Origin: Parasponia andersonii
Taxonomy: Eukaryota; Streptophyta; Magnoliopsida; Rosales; Cannabaceae
Assembly: GCA_002914805.1 (NCBI GenBank)
Contig: JXTB01000501.1
Coordinates: 205,019 to 269,018 of the forward strand
Reading direction: 5' to 3'
Length of the DNA stretch: 64,000 bases
The notes beneath the pieces were generated by a model. That model searched no databases, was not told where the DNA came from, and was given only the letters and a program-made list of their open reading frames with translations. Positions 44,961 through 56,600 of the stretch are shown here, one piece after another. The stretch's first letter is position 1. Every line of letters starts with the position of its first letter. Position numbers and translations under genes: made by a program.

Positions 44961-45117
44961 ATTTTCCATCTTTAATCAGTTGTTGAGTGCAGAGTGTGGA
45001 AGGGTGTTCTTTTAGGTGTGAATTAACCTAGTTGGGATCCTTGAGATTCATTATGATGCTTCTTCTCTTGCCAGATATTATTTATTTAAAAAAATAGCTA
45101 TATATGTCTCGTAGAAG

Positions 45118-45714
45118 CACTACTACAGAAAATATTTTTCACGTTACTTATAGGGCATAGTGATAGAGAAATTACATCGCTTCATAAGTGATGTGGAAAC
45201 AAGTGACGTGGACGTGATATACTCCTACTACATCGCTTGTATAGAAGTGATGTAGTAAGCTAAAAAATCTGACAAATTATCAGTTATTAAGATCTTATCA
45301 CATCGCTTTTAGGGGATACCACGTTACCTCCCTCCCCCCTCCCCCCAGAAAGCGACGTGGTATGTATCATGTACCACGTTGCTTTTCTAGGAAGTGACAT
45401 GGTAAGTGTTGTTTTCCTCTCTGCATGCTCGGCCGATATATATCACAGCGTCCTAAAAATTCTTGAACATCTCATGAGGCTCCTTATAAATCAGACCAAT
45501 AATACGCTTCATACCACTTCTACGAATCAAATGTCAAATCACTAACTTCGTGATTTATTATTCAAACCCTTACGGTGTCGTTTTGCTCCTGCCTTGCTTC
45601 CTTTTTTGCACCCCAATATTGTTGATGATAGTCGAGAATCTTAAGAATCTGTACCTGAAAGATCAAAAAAGGCTGATATAGAAATTTTCAAAGACATAAA
45701 AATAAAAGAAACCG

Positions 45715-45757
<43 letters not shown>

Positions 45758-46142
45758 GCCTGAATTTCAAAATGGGTAGAGTTTAAATAAGAGGGTACTA
45801 AAAATTTTGGTTTTGTTCTAATAGATGTTGGAGAATAATTTGATTGGATTGATAGTTTTGAATAGACGATCATGATGGATTATTTTTTGTGTGTACGGAT
45901 TAATGATGTGGCACATTGCTCTTGCAGAAAATAACGTAGTATTAAATAAAATGATATACTATGTCGCTTTCTGCAGAAGCGACGTAGTACATGGCCAAAC
46001 CATGTTGCTTATTACATAAGCGACGTGATACGTGGTCCAATCACATTGTTTTTAATTGACGTGACGTGAGAATTCTACCACGTCACTTTCTTTGAAAAAT
46101 GATGTATTTCAAGTGACGTCATTAGTCTCTTTTTTAGTAACA
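45118..46142 (-). mobile_element. Non-autonomous CACTA element, inverted copy of the 31763 family
   Basis: It starts CACTACTACAGAAAATATTT at 45118 and ends TTTTTTAGTAACA at 46142 (last bases degraded from AGTAGTG). The 3-bp duplication is AAG (45115-45117 and 46143-46145). Arrays of CCACGTCGC/AAGCGACGTGG palindromes lie at both ends. The internal minus-strand sequence around 45870-45560 matches the plus-strand internal sequence at 33980-34330 of the other copy, so the two lie in opposite orientation. A GA microsatellite (45721-45755) is inserted where the other copy has a CT-rich stretch. No transposase. Confidence 0.82.
45721..45755. repeat. (GA)n microsatellite, about 17 units
   Basis: Pure dinucleotide run inside the CACTA copy; the equivalent site in the sister copy has an unexpanded pyrimidine stretch (CTCTTTCTCTTATTTC type on the other strand). 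Confidence 0.95.
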
Positions 46143-46145
46143 AAG

Positions 46146-47433
46146 TCTAGTGTTGTACTAAAAAAGAAAAAGATGAGTTGTACGGGTAAGTTGGAGCAAA
46201 GGCCTAATCTTAGCGCTATACAAAAGAACACACTTTTTACCGTAAGAAAGGGCCTAGTTACATCTATTAAGAAATGTGTTTTATTACTGTATAATAAGGT
46301 TTACTTTACGAGCACTGTCGTCTCTCGTGCTATTTTGAAAATACTAAACCTATATAGTATATGGACATATTTATAAGACTACAATACTTCTGCTTTTTGC
46401 CTAAATAAAACAAAGTGTAATTATTAATTAGCAACATTAATTGTCCACCGAGATCAAAACAAAAAAGAAAAGTTCAAATTGGCCTTATGAGAGTTAATTA
46501 ACGCCTCATTAATTAGGAGTTCTAAGTAATTAACTTCAACGTCACTCAAGTAAGATTAAGGCTTATACATATTTCTGGTCTCTCTTTTTTCTAGTGATCT
46601 GTTACGCCACATTTTATTTTTGTTGTTAGAGATTGTTTTGTATTGCCGTTTTATAGGTTTAAAACATTGACGTTTGAATGTTTTTATTGCTCTTTAGTTC
46701 TTTTTCTTAATAATTTATACAGGTCTTAGTTTGTGATAATGAAGTGGTCAAGTAGTTGCCCACCTATATTAGGATGTGCTTAGGTTTTTCTAGTGCTTAT
46801 TTTATTTTATTTTTCCGTAGAATTAAGCGCTTTGCACATCAGACGAAATGGGATAAAAAACCAGACACTCTATAAACATGCATTACTAATCGAGTATTTT
46901 TTTCGTTTTACATACCATAATTCCCCTTATTACATTATTGATCAACAAACTTGAATTATTTTAGTGCATTATTAAGAAATGATATTTCGTTTATTTCATT
47001 GATATTTTTCTGTTGAAAAATTTCCACCTTAGTCTAGATCTAGAAGGGTGCAAGTTACTTCTTTTTTTTTTTTTTTTTAATATAGCTACAACCCAGTAGT
47101 ACATATGGATGAACATAGTGCAAATACTTATCCCTCACAACACCAATAATCAACTGAATTTTTGCGGGCACAAGGGTACAAAAAGATCTAATCTATTTTG
47201 AATGTCTGGTCACAAGGGTACAAAAAGATCTAATCTATTTTGAATGTCTGGTCAGTGGTCAGGGTTCAAAAACTGACAACCAGTGCTCGCCAAGCCTATA
47301 TAAATCAATAAATAAATTGGAAGAGCACCATTTTAATTAATGTAAGAAATAATCCAATTATATACATTCCAATTATATGCCTTGCCAGGATTCCATGCGG
47401 GTCATCATGTTTCCACTCTCCCAGAACAATATA
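46146..47433. other. Intergenic, no gene; contains a short tandem duplication
   Basis: 47169-47252 is two perfect or nearly perfect 42-bp units (CACAAGGGTACAAAAAGATC...). A T tract lies at about 47063-47079. Otherwise AT-rich sequence without recognisable coding or transposon ends. Confidence 0.55.
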
Positions 47434-50400
47434 TAGTAAAATCCTAAATTTTATAAGGGTAAAGTTGTAATTTTTGGTCAAATGGCAAATTTGTAATTTT
47501 AAATTTTCGGGTATTTAATTAATTAAGTCTAAAGTGAATGTAGATACATTTGAATCTAAGTTCATTTAGAAAAAAAGTGAAAAAGGAATTACAAACCGAA
47601 AACAAAAATATAATTAAAGAGAGACCAAAGTAAAAGAATCTTTTTAAAATTTATGGCCAAAGTAGAATTTTAAGAAGATTTTTTAGTCAAACCAGAGATA
47701 CACACGTGTCTCACTATCTATAGTTTCAGAAATTGCCTATTAATCTCCCAATTTTTTTTTCTTTTTTTCCCAAAGGTCCCCAGCCAAAAAACACGAAAAA
47801 GACCAATCTCTGTCACTGTTCACCAGCCGCACCATGAGCCACCGTCGTGCCCAACATACTTACCTACCCTTACTAGAAGCTGTCAACAAACCATCGTCGT
47901 GTGCTACTATTGTGAACTGCCACTTCTCGCCGAAGAAAAAGCCACCCGAAATCACCTTCACCGGATCGGTTTTTCGCCTGCCCTTTTTTCTTCCGATGTC
48001 TAATCAACTCGTTGTCACCGCCGTTCAACTCATCTCGATGTCAAATTTCATTTTCGACCACTTTTGGCCTCTAACTCGGCTCCGGTGACAAGATGGTTAC
48101 TATAGCAATTTTTTTATAATATTAAACTTGTGGTTTTTTTCTAATTATTTTAGAATTGAGTAATTTTTTCTGAGAAAACTATACCACATGAAAGAAGAGA
48201 TTGAAATATGAAATCTCATAATTTTGAAGTGTTGAAACAGTAACCAGAAGATAGTTAATTATCGAATTGAAAAAGTGGTATTTTTCTAATTATTTTTAAA
48301 ATGTGGTATTTTTATAATTTTAGGATTTTTGAGCCCATTTAAGACTTGAGACCTAGAAACTGAGTTCTGAATTCAAATTTGGACTCAGTGAGGTCAGGAC
48401 ATGAATTTTGATATAAAATATCACTATTTTCTAAAGTAGCACGAAAATCAAGAAAATAGCTCGTGAATTGCACTGTTTTATGTGTTACAGGCCAGTCCTA
48501 CACCAGAACCCATTTAGGTGTTGTGAATTTAGTGCAGACCTCCGTTTCTCAATCTAAGGCCCCGTTTGGAAATTCATTATTTCAAGTTAACATGTCGGGA
48601 TCTGGAAACGACTGTCTGAGCAACCAGCTAATCAATAGAGGACTTTTCTAGCATCATTGGCTCAGCATAATTACTATTTCGAGGTAAGGGATTCAATTCC
48701 CTTGTTTTCTATTACTTTTCATTAGAATTGGAATTTAGTTTGAAAAATAAAATTTCTTGATTTTATTAAATCAAATTATTTGAATAATTATTTTAATGAA
48801 CTGTGAACTTATAAAATATTATAGACTTCTCTGGATATTTTACGTATGATTTTGTACAAGTTTTAAACTTGCGAGCTCATGTGAGGTGTCGATTTATATG
48901 ATGTGCATTATGCTTGTTTTATTATGATTTTCAATATGTTTGACCTTGATACCTTGTTGGCTCTTTAGCATAACTTTCTGCAATGGATTTCTACTTACGT
49001 TTTAAATAATATTTATAAAAATGCTTTCTAGTACTACTAACTATACAAATGTTTTGAGAATTAAAAAAAGACTTTCCCAAAAAGGATAACTGGGTAATTT
49101 ACTGGGCATTTTATGCTCACCCCATGAGCCACAGTCGTGCCCGACATACTTACCTGCCTTTACTAGAAGCTGTCAATAAACCATCGTCGTGTGCTACTAC
49201 TGTGAACTACCGCTTCTCGCCGAAGAAAAAGCCACCCGAAATCACCTTCACTAGATCGGTTTTTCGCCCGCCCTTTTTTCTTCCGACGTCTAATTAACTC
49301 GTTGTCGCCGCCGTTCAACTCATCTCGATATCAAATTTCATTTTCGACCACTTTTGGCCTCTAACTCGGCTCCGGTGACAAGATGGTTACTATAGCAATT
49401 TTTTTGTAATATTAAATTTGTGGTTTTTTTCTAATTATGTTAGAATTGAGTAATTTTTTCTGAGAAAATTATACCACATGAAAGAAGAGATTGAAATATG
49501 AAATCTCATGATTTTAAAGTGTTGAAACAGTAACCAAATGATAGTTAATTATCGAACTGAAAAAGTGGTATTTTTCTAATTATTTTTAAAATGTGGTATT
49601 TTTATAATTTTAGGATTTTTGAGCCCATTTAATACTCGAGACCTAAAAACTGAGTTCTGAATTCAAATTTGGACTCAATGAGGTCAGGACATGAATTTTG
49701 ATATAAAATATCACTATTTTCTAAAGTGGCACGAAAATCAAGAAAATAGCTCGTGAATTACACTGTTTTATGTGCTACAGGCCAGTTCTGCACCAGAACC
49801 CATTTGGGTGTTGTGAATTTAGCGGTGACCTCCGTTTCTCAATTTAAGGCCCCCGTTTGGAAATTCATTATTTCAAGTTAACATGTCGGGATCTGGAAAC
49901 GACCGTCTGAGCAACCAGCTAATCAATAGAGGATTTTTCTAGCGTCGTTGGCTCAGCGTAATTACTATTTCGAGGTAGGGGATTCAATTCCCTTGTTTTC
50001 TATTACTTTGCATTAGAATTAGAATTTAGTTTGAAAAATAAAATTTCTTGATTTTATTAAATTAAATTATTTGAATAATTATTTTAATGAACTGTGAATT
50101 TGTAAAATATTGTAGACTTCTCTGGATATTTTACGTATGATTTTGTACAAGTTTTAAACTTGCAAGCTCATGTGAGGTGTTGATTTATGTGATGTGCATT
50201 ATACTTATTTTATTATGATTTTCAATATTTTTGACCTTGATACCTTGTTGGCTCTTTAACATAACTTTCTGTAATGGATTTCTACTTACGTTTTGAATAA
50301 TATTTATAAAAATACTTTCTAGTACTACTGACCATGCAAATATTTTGAGAATTATAAAAAGACTTTCCCAAAAAGGGTAACTGGGTAACCTACTGGGCAT

Positions 50401-50854
50401 TTTATGCTCACCCCCCTACTTTCTCCATAGGTGATGTCCAGTGTGACATTGATGACTAACAACTAGATTAAGAAGCTATTTTTGTACTTGTAGTTCGTGA
50501 CATAGTAAACTAGGAGTGTGGATTTAAGACTTATGTTTAAAGATTACTGAATAAATAGATTATGCTACTTTGAATATATCTATAAACTATATATGTCATA
50601 ATAACTTGATGTTGAGGTATGAATGTTGATGCTCGATTAACTATTTGAATTTAGTTTTTCTAAATTATTCAGTCTATATTTATTGGTGACTATATACTAT
50701 GGAATAGGCTTACTGGTTGGAATTCCAAATGTTTTTATTTATTATGTCGTTTTAAAATTTTAAAATTCTTAAAATTTTTTCTTTACAAATTAAGGAATTT
50801 TCAATTCTAGCGAAATTCTCATTTTGCCACTGCCCCGGGGTTTAGATCTGACCA
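47434..50854 (+). repeat. 5' LTR of the Ty3 element
   Basis: Ends just before the PBS. Contains a GC-rich patch (about 47815-48090) and its duplicate. Removing one duplicated unit gives about 2.13 kb, close to the solo LTRs of 2327 and 2331 bp. Its last 560 bp match 53526-54081. Confidence 0.75.
47832..50411. repeat. Tandem duplication inside the LTR, two units of about 1.29 kb
   Basis: Unit 1 begins CCATGAGCCACCGTCGTGCC at 47832 and unit 2 begins with the same sequence, slightly changed, at 49122. Both run to GGGCATTTTATGCTCACC. By eye the units are about 95% identical. The junction shows a few bases of shared CACC sequence, so microhomology-mediated or unequal exchange is likely. Open frames in the units (for example 47834-48088) are parts of the LTR, not genes. 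Confidence 0.92.
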
Positions 50855-50860
50855 AAATTG

Positions 50861-50871
50861 TGGTATCAGAG
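50861..50871 (+). other. Primer binding site (initiator tRNA-Met type)
   Basis: TGGTATCAGAG matches the complement of the 3' end of plant initiator tRNA-Met, the primer used by most Ty3 and Copia elements. It lies about seven bases after the 5' LTR end. Confidence 0.85.
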
Positions 50872-50985
50872 ACAAAGATTTAACTACCCCAAACATGGCA
50901 CCATTAGACTAGATTGAAATTATTTTTATGACGATATGCATCATTACCTCACTAATAGTTTAATATATCATTTCAAACTTTCAAA

Positions 50986-51870
50986 AATGGCTCTTAGGAG
51001 AGCTCTGAGGCGTCGACCTGGTGCCGAGCCCCCTCCAGTTCCATAAGACTTCAACTAATTTTTTGAAGCAATGCGTCATGCTTTCCTTGGAATGCAAGGT
51101 CCTAGCTATCAGCCTCAACCTTAACCACAACAAGAGCGTCAACCCGATCAGGCTGACCATCCTCAGAAGTTTATGCATCTTCATCCTAGATAGTTAGACG
51201 GAACTAGACCCCCTAGTTGCCAACACAAGATTGCGTGAGATGACATGACACTTTCAGACCTTTGGTACTCCTAGAAAGTTTTGGGCTGTATTTACTATAT
51301 CTCATTTGATGGGAAATGTTATCCATTGGTGGGAGATTATTGAGGTTATGCAGAATGTAAAAGGTATAACATGGGAAGAATTTGAAAGACTCTTCAAAAT
51401 ACATTATGCAAATGATGATCAACAAGCTGAAGTGGTTGGTTGTTTTGAGAAACTTACTAAGAGGAATAGAAAAATGAACCAATACGTGATGGAGTTCACA
51501 GAATTAGTAAGCCTTACCCTGAACATAGCGGTGAATGATACTTACTGAATTGCGAAGTTCAAGAATGGTCTAAATTGAAATATCCACAACCGTATTGCTA
51601 TTCACTCGTTTGTCACGCTCTCTGAAGTAGTGTTAGTCGCCTAACGAGTTGAAACCATAGAAAATGTGCAAGATGTATGAAAGAATAAAAGTAATAATAG
51701 AAAAGTGAACAAGAGGAACCAAGGACAGTGGTCTGCCTAAGGTTCACCAAACAACAAAAGCAATACTAACAGAAGTTCATCAAGTAAAAGGAGGTTCAGT
51801 CCCTATATATATTGTCACTGTGGTCAGCAGAGCCATAAGCGGAATGAGTGCCCAAAACGTCTGCACAAAT
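50986..51870 (+). pseudogene. Ty3 gag with degraded zinc knuckle
   Basis: Starts with MALRRALRRRPGAEPPPVP at 50986. The capsid-like part at 51306-51700 includes WWEIIEVMQNVKGITWEEFE and NRKMNQYVMEFTELVSLT. A Ser/Asn-rich linker follows, then YCHCGQQSHKRNEC at about 51810-51853, where the first Cys of the CCHC knuckle has become Tyr. Stops occur at about 51045, 51120 and 51546. Confidence 0.78.
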
Positions 51871-52159
51871 CCCTTCTTTCTTAGGGAGGAACACCTGGAA
51901 GCTATTCTGATTCAGCACCTCACTAGAACACTCAAGTTAGGTCTAAGCCATCTCAGGGTATTTCTCAAGCTTTTTCATCTCACCATCTCACCAGCAGCAG
52001 TACTGCCCCTAAAGTTACACTCAGAATTTTCAGACTCCTCAGGTTTCAGGGAGTCAAGAAGGGCATGGATATGGTAGTAGTGGCTCAGGATCTAGTAGTA
52101 GTCATCATGGACAAGGAAGAGGCAATAAAGGAAAAAGAAAAATTACTAGCCAAGCTTAT

Positions 52160-52540
52160 GCAATGTTTAGAACCGATAGTACAAATGAACATACTGGCCG
52201 AGATGTAGTTGACAGTATGGTTCTTATTTCGTACTCTTGGTCATGTGTTTTGTTTAACACTGGTACATCTCATTCATTCATGTCCTTGTTATTTGTTCAA
52301 CTTTTAGGGTTAGAATTTTCTGAATTAGATTATGTCTTGACATTGGGGACATCTATGGGTAGAGTAACTAATGTGTCTAGTGTGTGTAAATTTTGTTGTA
52401 TAGTGATTAATGGTAATAATTACTTGCTGATTTAATTGCATTACCAATTAAACAATATAATATAATACTTGGTATGGATTGATTATCCAAGTATCAAGCT
52501 ATTATCGATTGTTATGATAAATGAGTGACTCTTTTTTAGG
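52160..52540 (+). pseudogene. Ty3 aspartic protease (retropepsin), inactive
   Basis: VLFNTGTSHSFMS at about 52248-52287 aligns with the retropepsin active site D-(S/T)-G, but the catalytic Asp is Asn. YNIILGMD(stop)LSKYQAIIDC at about 52461-52512 is the second conserved block, with Trp replaced by a stop. Confidence 0.75.
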
Positions 52541-52699
52541 ATAATAGACAACCCATAATATGTCAAGTTCGAATGAATTCATTAAAACCAAGTTCCGTTC
52601 TGAAAAGCCTGTTTGGATGGTAGAAAGAAACTTAAGTGTTATAGGAACTTGTTTGTCATTGATGGCGAGATGAGAATTGATAATCAAGACCTATAAATA

Positions 52700-53525
52700 C
52701 CGATGGAAAGCAAATATCCAGAGGTATTTCCGGAGGTTTTACCAGGGCTACCACTAGATAGGAAGATCGAGTTTTATATTGACCTTGTTCCTAGGATTCA
52801 ACCAGTTTCTATTCCAGCCTACCATATAGCTCCTACAGAGATGAATGAATTAAGATAACAGTTAGATGATTTGATATCCAAAGTTTTCATTTGGAGTAGT
52901 ACTTCTCTTTCGAGTGCTCCTGTTTTGTTCGCCAAGAAAGCTGACGGTACTTTAAGGCTTTGTGTAGGCTACAAGAAATTAAACCAGTTGACAGTAAAGA
53001 ATAAGTATCCTTTGCCAAAGATTGACGAGCTATTTGATCAACTTGGTAATTCAAGATTCTTCTCCAAGATTGACTTGAGATCGGGTTATCACCAGTTAAA
53101 GATAAAAGATGAGGATATACCGAAAACAGCATTCAGAACTCGTTACGATCACTTTTAATTTTTAGTAATGCCTACCTGCAGCTTTTATGGACCTCATGAA
53201 TCGGGTTTTTAGGCCGTACTTAGATCATTTTGTGGTTGTTTTTATTAATGACATCCTGGTATATTCCAAAACTCAGGAAGATCATGCCGAACATTTGAGG
53301 ATAGTGCTTGAAGTTTTGAGAAGTCAACAGTTATATGCCAAGAGATCAAATGTGATTTCTGGATATCAGAAGTTAAATTCTTGGGGCATGTAATTTCTCT
53401 AGAACGTATCTCAGTCGATCTTACTAAAGTAAAAGCCGTTCTAAAGTGGGAAAGACCAAAGAATGTGACAGAGATATAAAATTTTCTCGGATTGGCAGGC
53501 TATTACCATCGTTTTGTTCAGAACA
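52700..53525 (+). pseudogene. Ty3 reverse transcriptase, truncated
   Basis: From about 52712 (YPEVFPEVLPGLPLDRKIEF) through [20 protein letters not shown] and [20 protein letters not shown], then a frameshift near 53160. The sequence resumes at 53190 with [20 protein letters not shown]; the catalytic F-(I/V)-DD is F-IND. It ends FLGLAGYYHRFVQN near 53520. The rest of pol is deleted. Confidence 0.85.
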
Positions 53526-54078
53526 CTTAATATTTATAAAAATATTTTCGAGTGCTACTAACTATGCAGATATTTTGAAAATTATAGAAAGTCTTTCCCA
53601 AAAAGGGTAATTGGGTATCTTATTGGGTATTTTATTTTCACCCCTCTACTTTCTTCATATGTGGTATCCAGTGTGACACTGACATCCACCAAGCAGATTA
53701 AGAAGTTATTTTTTTACCTGTAGTTCGTAACTTGGTAATACTAGGAGTGTAGATTTAAGACTTATGTTTAAGGCTTATTAAATAAATAGATTATGCTACT
53801 TTGAATATGTCTGTAACTATATATGTTATACTAACTTGATGTTGAGATGTGAATGGTGATGCTCAATTAACTATTTGAATTTGGTTTTTCTAAATTATTC
53901 AGTCTATATTAATTGGTGACTATGAACTGTGGAATAGGTTTACTGGCTAGAATTCTAAATATTTTTATTTATTGTGCCGTTTTAAAATTTCAAAACTCTT
54001 GAAAAATTTTCTTTATAAATTAAGGAATTTCCAATTCTAGCGAAATTCTCATTCTACCACAGCCCCATGATTTGGGTT

Positions 54079-54081
<3 letters not shown>
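53526..54081 (+). repeat. 3' LTR fragment of the Ty3 element
   Basis: Begins AATATTTATAAAAATA, equivalent to about 50289 of the 5' LTR, and follows it to the end (TAGCGAAATTCTCATTCT near 54050). It lacks the extra sequence of the tandem duplication because it starts close to its end. Confidence 0.85.

Positions 54082-54115
<34 letters not shown>
54082..54115. repeat. (AT)n microsatellite at the Ty3 3' border
   Basis: About 17 AT units directly after the degraded LTR terminus. It may derive from the ATATA-like target duplication. Confidence 0.95.
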
Positions 54116-54118
<3 letters not shown>

Positions 54119-54400
54119 CACCAATAAATATTATATACATTCTAATTAGATGAGCAGCAATTTAGGTATTTCTTTTATTTTATCTAAAAATATTATTTTG
54201 TCTAATTCAAATTATAAAAAAATAGTTTTATTTTATCTTATACGTCTTTTCATAATAAAATATGAAAAAAAAAAATTAAATAATATATATTTATTTTTAT
54301 AATTTTTTTAAGCAATTAAATTATAGTAACCGTTTAATCACGATGTAACGGTTTTAAAAAAGTACTTATTGAATTGAAACCTATATATATATAGCCTAAA
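54116..54400. repeat. AT-rich dispersed repeat, copy 1
   Basis: Starts GAGCACCAATAAATATTATA after the AT run. It shares with 56396-56600 the start GAGCACCAAT, the ATAATAAAATATAAAA-type block, ATTAAATAATATATATTTAT and a closing AT run. Probably a small non-coding mobile repeat; no TIR or duplication defined. Confidence 0.45.
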
Positions 54401-55375
54401 GAATGTGCTGCCAAGTTGGGAATAGCACACTACGGTAATATACATTCTCAATCTGATTATACAGAATCTATTCATGAAACATATTTGGAATTCTACAAAT
54501 GACGAAACCATATTCTGGACGAAAAATCCTCTCCTTACGCTACTAATTAATTAGAAGGAAAAAAAAAAAACAAAATAATGATAACCACACTACAACTTTG
54601 TCATGTATATATTCAGTAATTATGTGAGGGGGAAAGGCCTTGCAAGCCGAGTGAGATATTCATTCATTTACTAAAAGTCATATTTAAATGGTTTAATTTC
54701 CCCAATTTCTCATAATTTGTTTACAGTGTCAATGTTTATGTACGTAATTTTTTCAGAACAAAAATGACATAACGTATGGTAAGTCCTTCAAACTTAATTA
54801 ATTGGCAACAATAAGAATAATTACTTGCAATAACAAAAATCTAACGTGTACTAACAATATATTTTATTGCAACACTCTATTGTACTAACCTATTTCTACG
54901 TCTTTGTCATTTTATCGTTTGATGACAAATCAATAGTGTGGTGGTCAGTTCATTTTTCAAGTACATAACATTAAGTGGTGGTCCTGCAATTGTGCAATAT
55001 CTATTGATGTTTACGTTCTGGCAACAGAACTTGCCTAATCTGTTGCACTCATCGGAAGAAAAGGAAATGAAATAAATAAATAAATATATAAAGAAACAAA
55101 GAAAGACAAAAAACAAAAGAAGTATAATCTGTCGGTGTCACAATTCTATTATTCATGTACTTTAGCTGTTGATCTGGCTAGCTATAAATTTTAGAAAAGG
55201 GAATTGAAAAATATTTGATCCATAACGGCACGCTCTCCACCATTTTGCAGCCTCATTTGCTCTCTCCCGTAGTGCTTGCTGAATATGCATAAGCTTTTAC
55301 AGAGATGCAATGACTTAACAAGCGCCAAGCTAGACAACTTTAAGTACAATATTCTTGAATTACCATGAGTTTCTC

Positions 55376-55407
<32 letters not shown>

Positions 55408-56395
55408 CCTTTTATGAAAAAGTTGAACTTGATATCAAATAAACTACAATTCTTTCTTGCTTTGTACTGAATTTTTACTCTCATGATGAAGTTAGGATGG
55501 GCTGAGAATTGCTTACTCGTGATTCACGACATAAGACTAGGGAAAAAAATCTTCTGAAACGAAAATATTAATGGCAATACTTGTAACATTCGGAAAAAAA
55601 AAAAAAAAAAACCAAAGCCCCATTATTTTTCTGTTTCAAGTAAAAAATGGTGGAGAGTAGAAATGATACCCAAGTCTCACAACAACATCCCAATTAACTA
55701 GATTAACTCCCACCCGTAAGATCATCTTGTAGCCTCCTCCGGCCCAATAATACTAAGAAAGAAAAAATAGAAATTCATGGAGTAGTACAAAACAGACAAA
55801 TTCTACAAAAACCCAAAAACGCAATCATCTCTAGATGGGTATTCCGCAGTCACAAACCTAGTTCCCTTCTCTGAAATTGTGCGAGAAACACGTATTCATT
55901 TTACTCATTTGAAGCAATCATCGTTCTCCGTTGCCTAATCTTCCAAGTAATCTCCTTATAGAATTATCTCTTGCCAACTGAAGAACAATAGACGAGTAGC
56001 TCTCTAGCCATACATTAGACAAGCCCTTAAACCAAGCATAATATATCGCATGGATATCACATCACAATTAAATCTCACGCTTCAAGAGCCTAGATTCAAT
56101 CAACATGAGAAAGTACTAGCCTTAACTAAACTTCTTGTGGTACAAAATACTCACGACAGGTAGATATATGCCTGGTGCACCCATCGTAACCCAATCCATG
56201 TTAAGTTTTATTTTATCGAACTATAGGAAATGAGAGATCCAAGAGAATATTGGGTAGTAAAGCTTTGCGTGGTCTACAACCCAGGTGAAGACTGTGAAGC
56301 AGAAGAAGAGATCATCTAGTTAAGTAATTATCGGCAGCACATTAATAAAGTGCATTAACCTCTTTTATATATAAGCCCAAATGGACAATGTATAT
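54401..56395. other. Intergenic, no gene recognised
   Basis: AT-rich to 55600, then more balanced sequence (55600-56380) that might be old coding or retroelement DNA, but no domain is visible on either strand. Homopolymer tracts at about 55594-55610. The open frames at 54907-55116 and 55191-55484 (-) are low complexity. Confidence 0.45.
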
Positions 56396-56600
56396 CTGAG
56401 CACCAATTATTTTTTCATTTTATTTTCATGGTATTATTTTACCTAATTAAAATTAGTCGTACACACATTTTTTTATAATAAAATATAAAAGAAAAAATAT
56501 TAAATAATATATATTTATTATTATTATTATTTTTTAATTATTTAAATTATTATTAAAAAAACTGAAAAAAATCATATATATATATATATATATATGGCCG
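56396..56600. repeat. AT-rich dispersed repeat, copy 2
   Basis: Starts GAGCACCAATTATTTTTTCA. It resembles copy 1 at 54116 in order of blocks but is shorter, and ends in an AT run (56574-56595). Confidence 0.45.

Larger units (their letters stand above)
47434..54081 (+). mobile_element. Ty3/gypsy LTR retrotransposon with internal deletion
   Basis: Order: 5' LTR (47434-50854, carrying a 1.29-kb internal duplication), PBS, gag, protease, RT, then an abrupt jump into the last 556 bp of the 3' LTR. RNase H, integrase, the polypurine tract and most of the 3' LTR are missing. The 5' start reads TAGTAAAATCC where relatives have TGTAAAACCC. The 3' end reads GTGATA next to an AT microsatellite. The flank before the 5' LTR is ATATA, so the AT run may have grown from the target duplication. 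RT sequence and the LTR length of about 2.1 kb without duplication suggest the Tekay/Del chromovirus lineage (inference). Confidence 0.85.
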
